DNA of 64,000 nt, taken from an uncultured Eubacteriales bacterium. Lineage in GTDB: Bacteria > Bacillota > Clostridia > Christensenellales > Aristaeellaceae. Both the position numbers and the translations under genes were made by a program. Location: the NCBI GenBank assembly GCA_900315585.1, contig OMZP01000020.1, positions 18,465 through 82,464 of the forward strand, read 5' to 3'. The stretch's first letter is position 1. Each line of letters begins with the position of its first letter. Shown piece after piece: positions 58,965 to 64,000 of this stretch. The notes beneath the pieces were generated by a model. The model searched no databases and was not told the DNA's origin. It was given only the letters and a program-made list of their open reading frames with translations.

Positions 58965-59064
58965 GCGCTCGTACACGATGATCGTGACGGTATACCTTCC
59001 GATGTGGAATGTAATTCGCATGGTCCTCACCTCCTCTCGGAGATGTAGGAGCAACCGCCTTGCG
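58874..59064. repeat. Long-range inverted repeat bracketing the peptide gene
   Basis: The 17-base stretch 58874-58890 and the 18-base stretch 59047-59064 share a perfect 12-base inverted core (GCGGTTGCTCCT with AGGAGCAACCGC) and nearly match outside it. In the minus-strand transcript these would be the 5' and 3' ends and could close the mRNA. A perfect GTAGCT/AGCTAC hairpin lies inside. Confidence 0.8.
58935..59021 (-). CDS. 28-residue peptide, candidate type I toxin
   Basis: A 28-residue peptide reading MRITFHIGRYTVTIIVYE then a basic tail (KKSSRRSAK). The ribosome site AGGAGGTGAGG (59035-59025) is near perfect and stands 7 bases before ATG. A strong promoter (59131-59103) lies upstream with an 80-base leader. 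The N-terminal half is beta-branched and hydrophobic, the tail positive, as in small membrane-active peptides. An antisense promoter points at its 3' end, and its mRNA ends are complementary, both typical of type I toxin-antitoxin loci. I do not know a named family. Confidence 0.6.
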   Translation of the reverse strand: MRITFHIGRYTVTIIVYERKKSSRRSAK

Positions 59065-59102
59065 TTTTGATAGTTCACCCTTCGGCCCTTTCGGGCAATT
59101 TC

Positions 59103-59131
59103 ATTGTAGCGCAAGTGTATATGGATGTCAA
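59103..59131 (-). promoter_or_regulatory. Strong promoter of the small-peptide gene
   Basis: On the minus strand TTGACA (59131-59126) and TACAAT (59108-59103) with a 17-bp spacer. Confidence 0.82.
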
Positions 59132-59164
59132 GGCTCCGGCGAGCGTCGTTTTACCTTCCCTTCA

Positions 59165-62261
<3,097 letters not shown>

Positions 62262-62277
62262 AGCAAAGGCATAGGAA

Positions 62278-62349
62278 AAAGATCCTTCGCTTCGCTCAGG
62301 ATGACAGGGTTTCGGATCGATGTCAGACTGAGCGGAGCGAAGGATCTTT
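62278..62349. repeat. Family A paired hairpin repeat
   Basis: Arms with GATCCTTCGCTTCGCTCAGG and ACTGAGCGGAGCGAAGGATC, in the convergent junction between lacZ (+) and the following minus-strand gene. The right arm abuts the 97-bp element. Confidence 0.85.
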
Positions 62350-62444
62350 ATACTAAATTCCATCTAATCCATGCACATCTGCGTGCGTCTTTTCCGCCCT
62401 GGCTGTGCTTCGCTTCGGTCAACGATGCGCTGCATCGCCTCCCT
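62348..62444. repeat. 97-bp dispersed element, copy 2
   Basis: 96 of 97 bases match 24074-24170. It extends into the 3' end of the gene at 62364-62891 and supplies its last 27 or so codons. Confidence 0.9.
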
Positions 62445-62891
62445 CCCGTACACGTAATACTGCACGCGGATGGTGCGCCGGGCGTCGGCAGGGGCGGTGG
62501 TGATCAGCTTCAGGTTTACGGTGCCGCTGTCCCGGGCGGCGATGTCGCTGCCCTCGCCGGTGAGGGCGTAGACGGCGATGTCTCCCTCCACGGCCTCGGC
62601 CCGAATGTCCAGCCACTCCGCCGGGAACAGGCCCCGGTTGGCAAGGGTCACGTTCACGTCCACCAGCGTGTAGGGGGAGGGGTCCTCGGGCAGGCTGGGG
62701 TCGGAGAAGGTCTGGGGCGCGGAGTGGCTGGCCAGCAGGCTCCGAATCGCGCCGTAGGCCTCGGGATAATCCGCGGCGTTGGCGGTCTGTATGAACACCT
62801 GGGCGCGCAGCGTGCCGCCCAGGTAGAACCAGGCGGCGAACCCCGCCAGCAGCACGAGCACGGCGGCCAGGATCGCGGTGAGCTTGCGCAT
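62364..62891 (-). CDS. Membrane-anchored protein with a repeat-derived C-terminus
   Basis: A 175-residue protein with one N-terminal membrane segment (LTAILAAVLVLLAGFAAWFY) and an exported beta-rich domain (DVNVTLANRGLFPAEWLDIR, IAVYALTGEGSDIAARDSGT). I do not recognise the family. The C-terminus from about GREAMQRIVD onward is encoded by the 97-bp repeat; in the other copy a TGA follows IVD, while here it is CGA, so SEAQPGRKRRTQMCMD is added. GGAGGT lies 7 bases before the start. Confidence 0.72.
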   Translation of the reverse strand: MRKLTAILAAVLVLLAGFAAWFYLGGTLRAQVFIQTANAADYPEAYGAIRSLLASHSAPQTFSDPSLPEDPSPYTLVDVNVTLANRGLFPAEWLDIRAEAVEGDIAVYALTGEGSDIAARDSGTVNLKLITTAPADARRTIRVQYYVYGREAMQRIVDRSEAQPGRKRRTQMCMD

Positions 62892-63238
62892 GTGTCAGAC
62901 CTCCAATGAGTGTTGACAGTATTATACCACCGTATCGTTAAAATTATACCATCCAAGGGGCGGCTTCAAGACACCTCATCGTCCCGATTTCCCGCCGTAG
63001 GGGCGGCATTTTTGCCGCCGGGTGCGGACCTTCCGCCGGGAGCGGAACCTCCGCCGCGGACGCCATCAATGGCATCCCTGCGGTTGGATTGAACCGCTTT
63101 ATGGGCTATCCGGCCCTGGCGCAAGGGTGGATGAGGTCTCTTTCCCGCTTCCATTTGTAATTTCAACAATCCTGTGCTATAATACCATAGAAATGATTTA
63201 TCCTGCCGTTCCAGGCGGCATTGGGGGAGGGGACGCGC
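62892..63238. other. 347-base divergent region with a repeat and the polA promoter
   Basis: Two TATAAT-like boxes near 62922-62950 on the minus strand may serve the membrane-protein gene. A repeat mosaic (62996-63088) contains GGGGCGGCA, CCGCCG pieces and GACGCCATCAATGGCATC, like those at 43.3 and 54.0 kb. The polA promoter is at 63155-63183. No gene seen. Confidence 0.65.
63155..63183 (+). promoter_or_regulatory. polA promoter
   Basis: TTGTAA at 63155-63160 and TATAAT at 63178-63183, 17-bp spacer, 55 bases before the start. Confidence 0.65.
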
Positions 63239-64000
63239 ATGGCCCAGAAGATCGTCATACTGGATGGCTACAGCCTGATGTACCGGGCGTTTCACGCGCT
63301 GCAAACGCCGATGACCGCGCCGGACGGCACGCCCACCAACGCGGTGCACGGCTTCGTGATGATGGCGCTGAAGGTGATCGAGGAGGAGCGGCCGGACAGC
63401 CTGGCCGTGGCCTTCGACCTCCACGCGCCCACCTTCCGCCACAAGCTGTACGACGGCTACAAGGCCACCCGCAAGCCCATGCCCGACGAGCTGCGGGCGC
63501 AGGACCCGGTGATCCGGGAGCTGATCGGCCTGATGGGCATTCCGATCCTGGAGAAGGAGGGCTACGAGGCCGACGACATCCTGGGCACGGTGGGCAAATA
63601 CTGCGAGGAGCACGGCGGCGAGGCGCTGCTGGTGACCGGTGACCGGGACTCCTTCCAGCTCTCCGGCCCCCACACCACCATTTTGTACACCAGGAAGGGC
63701 ATCACCGACACCGTGCGCGTGACCCCGGAGTATATCCGCAAGACCTACGGCCTGGAGCCGGAGCAGCTGATCGACGTGAAGAGCCTGATGGGCGACGCCT
63801 CCGACAACATCCCCGGCGTGCCCGGCGTGGGCGAAAAGACGGCCCTGCGCCTGGTGCAGCAGTACGGCAGCCTCCAGGCCACGCTGGATCTGGCCGAGAC
63901 CGAGGAGAAGGGCAAGCTGCGGGAGCGCCTGATGGGCGGCCGGGAGCTGGCCGAGCTGAGCTACACCCTGGCGAAGATCGACCGGAACGCCCCCATCGAC
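63239..64000 (+). CDS. polA: DNA polymerase I, 5' part (cut by window end)
   Basis: The first 254 codons of DNA polymerase I, open to the window end without a stop. MAQKIVILDGYSLMYRAFHA is the standard start. The 5'-3' exonuclease domain has YEADDILGT, VTGDRDSFQL and the helix-hairpin-helix SLMGDASDNIPGVPGVGEKT with the metal-binding Asp residues. It removes RNA primers and fills gaps. GGGGGAGG precedes the ATG. Confidence 0.95.
   Translation, partial: MAQKIVILDGYSLMYRAFHALQTPMTAPDGTPTNAVHGFVMMALKVIEEERPDSLAVAFDLHAPTFRHKLYDGYKATRKPMPDELRAQDPVIRELIGLMGIPILEKEGYEADDILGTVGKYCEEHGGEALLVTGDRDSFQLSGPHTTILYTRKGITDTVRVTPEYIRKTYGLEPEQLIDVKSLMGDASDNIPGVPGVGEKTALRLVQQYGSLQATLDLAETEEKGKLRERLMGGRELAELSYTLAKIDRNAPID

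Noticed and set aside
58806..59140. tRNA, 6S RNA or another known structural RNA between L,D-transpeptidase and lacZ
   Set aside because: No cloverleaf or 6S-like central bubble could be drawn; facing promoters with a ribosome site and short frame fit a peptide/antisense pair better.

Overview
The window reads as chromosomal DNA of an uncultured or poorly known, high-GC, endospore-lineage member of the class Clostridia, most likely a gut anaerobe. The reasons are a clear spo0A, a SpoIIP-type gene, strong AGGAGG ribosome binding sites, TTGACA/TATAAT-type promoters almost always with a 17-bp spacer, Fe-S and flavodoxin enzymes of anaerobes, and many short intergenic repeat families of the kind common in gut Firmicutes. 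I cannot name genus or family. No rRNA, tRNA, CRISPR array, transposase or phage structural gene is visible.

Layout. 0.2-11 kb: an AIM24-like protein, two tandem VanX-like D-Ala-D-Ala dipeptidases, a CstA transporter, a PreA-like Fe-S dehydrogenase, a secreted HAD phosphatase and an RsbU/RsbW/RsbV partner-switch operon with an extra uncharacterised protein. 11.1-16.7 kb: a lipid-type cluster (AMP ligase, ACP, two acyltransferases, PAP2, GtrA) and an AraC regulator. 16.9-24 kb: a MATE exporter, a sugar isomerase, an Fe-S aldo/keto reductase, DUF3793 plus flavodoxin behind paired operator-like inverted repeats, and glmS. 24.3-30 kb: a U32 peptidase, a YesL-like protein, alr, rsmD and a coiled-coil protein. 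30.1-37.7 kb: one giant cyclic-glucan-synthase-like gene (GT84 + glucoamylase + GH94). 37.8-46.7 kb: YitT, a Cys-rich protein, spo0A, a teichoic-acid-like operon, a SpoIIP-like protein with a DUF1614-like partner. 46.9-49.8 kb: a visibly AT-richer islet with an RCC1-repeat secreted protein, two remotely similar unknown proteins, an XRE repressor with twin operators and a DUF4160/DUF2442 pair. 49.9-64 kb: a second MATE, a GT2, asnS, a class II aldolase divergent from a fucose-isomerase-like gene, a lipoprotein, an L,D-transpeptidase, a probable type I toxin-antitoxin-like locus, lacZ, a membrane-anchored protein and the 5' part of polA.

How it fits together: several units concern the envelope (D-Ala-D-Ala turnover, alr, glmS, L,D-transpeptidase, glycerophosphate polymerases, lipid enzymes, GH94 glucan) and sugar use (lacZ, fucose-isomerase-like, aldolase, isomerase). 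Intergenic regions are a mosaic of at least six short repeat families. One of them, paired hairpins built on GATCCTTCGC...GCGAAGGATC, sits in five of the eight convergent gene junctions. The strongest unexplained locus is 58.82-59.13 kb: two strong consensus promoters fire toward each other over about 250 bp, one RNA encodes a 28-residue peptide behind a perfect ribosome binding site, and its 5' and 3' ends are complementary.
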